A DNA stretch of 6,407 bases from an uncultured Clostridium sp. (lineage in GTDB: Bacteria > Bacillota > Clostridia > Christensenellales > Pumilibacteraceae): assembly GCA_900555125.1 (NCBI GenBank), contig USKH01000072.1, forward strand, positions 1 through 6,407, read 5' to 3'. The notes below the pieces were generated by a model. That model saw nothing but the letters and a program-made list of their open reading frames with translations, made no database searches and had not been told where the DNA came from. Both the position numbers and the translations under genes were made by a program. Below, one piece after another: positions 6,181 to 6,407 of this stretch; within the stretch, counting starts at the first letter, position 1; each line of letters begins with the position of its first letter.

Positions 6181-6360
6181 GACGTTATATTCTTGAAAAA
6201 GTTTAACGGGGCGCCGTCTTTATGGAATAGGAGCGTTATTTTTTGTTAAAACATATTTATTTTAAATGTGGAAACTTTCGTCCGTTGGCTGTCCGATTGT
6301 GGTTTTTTGAAAAAGCAAGTGATATAGTTTAAATAGGATAATTTCATTTTTATATATGCT
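6181..6360. other. AT-rich noncoding stretch upstream of spoIIID
   Basis: I find no convincing gene here. One weak candidate is a 29-codon reading frame on the plus strand (6243-6332) with a TTG start and an AGGAG nine bases upstream. A short hairpin, ACGG-GGCG-CCGT, is at 6206-6217. The rest is AT-rich with scattered, poor promoter-like hexamers. It separates spoIIID from the palindromic element at the right edge. Confidence 0.5.
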
Positions 6361-6404
6361 AATGACTTCTTCTCGTAGGGCGGGGGCTTGCTTCCGCCGT
6401 CATT
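6361..6404. repeat. REP-like palindromic element, possibly continuing past the window
   Basis: An inner stem pairs GGCGGGGG (6379-6386) with CTTCCGCC (6391-6398) around a CTTG loop, including two G-T positions. An outer perfect 6-base inverted repeat, AATGAC (6361-6366) and GTCATT (6399-6404), flanks it, with a 12-base pyrimidine-rich bulge (6367-6378) on the left side only. The GC-rich hairpin stands out sharply from the AT-rich flank. From memory, similar GTAGGGCGGGGGCTTG-type palindromes are scattered through intergenic regions of gut Clostridia, but no second copy lies in this window to prove repetition. It could also be a terminator for a gene to the right, though no T run follows. Confidence 0.5.
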
Positions 6405-6407
6405 CTA

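Noticed and set aside
6297..6342. Plus-strand promoter near the right edge (TTGAAA or TTGTGG with TAAATA or GATAAT)
   Set aside because: The combinations with good hexamers have bad spacing (24 bases), and those with 17-base spacing have poor -10 boxes.
1..6407. CRISPR array, tRNA, rRNA or riboswitch
   Set aside because: I saw no regularly spaced direct repeats, no tRNA cloverleaf or rRNA signature. The upstream regions of the two promoters are too short for a riboswitch.

Overview
The window looks like a chromosomal segment of an endospore-forming Firmicute, most likely of the class Clostridia. The strongest evidence is an unmistakable SpoIIID sporulation regulator on the minus strand. Other support comes from the glmU-prs gene pair, which is also adjacent in Bacillus, a perfect SigA-type promoter and short overlapping gene junctions. 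I cannot name a genus. Nothing indicates a phage, plasmid or insertion sequence.

Positions 1-3667 read as one tightly packed plus-strand operon. Two adjacent CPBP-family (CAAX protease/Abi) intramembrane proteases come first, and the first is cut by the left window edge. They are followed by rlmH (23S rRNA methyltransferase), a short cytosolic M14 zinc carboxypeptidase-like protein, and tadA (tRNA adenosine deaminase). The junctions are a 4-base overlap, a 1-base overlap, a short gap and another 4-base overlap, so co-transcription and translational coupling are likely. Two of the five genes modify the translation machinery; the proteases and the peptidase have no obvious link to that job.

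Positions 3664-5812 form a second unit, glmU-like then prs. Its promoter is an exact TTGACA-17-TATAAT whose -35 box overlaps the tadA stop codon. The -10 box is so close to the glmU-like ATG that the mRNA is predicted to be leaderless. The glmU-like protein keeps a full left-handed beta-helix acetyltransferase half, but its nucleotidyltransferase half is shortened and has lost its nucleotide-binding signature. prs encodes a normal class I PRPP synthetase with a strong ribosome binding site. Both products feed precursor supply: amino-sugar for the cell wall, and PRPP for nucleotides.

Positions 5813-6180 carry spoIIID, convergent with prs and only 20 bases away, with a SigE-like promoter upstream. 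A terminator-like hairpin for prs lies inside the 3' end of spoIIID. The last ~230 bases hold no convincing gene. They are AT-rich and end in a structured palindromic element that resembles a dispersed REP-like repeat and appears to continue past the right edge.

I found no wholly new multi-gene system. The best leads are the acetyltransferase-only GlmU behind a leaderless promoter, the M14 peptidase with altered substrate-binding residues, the paired CPBP proteases in a translation-related operon, and the palindromic element at the right end.
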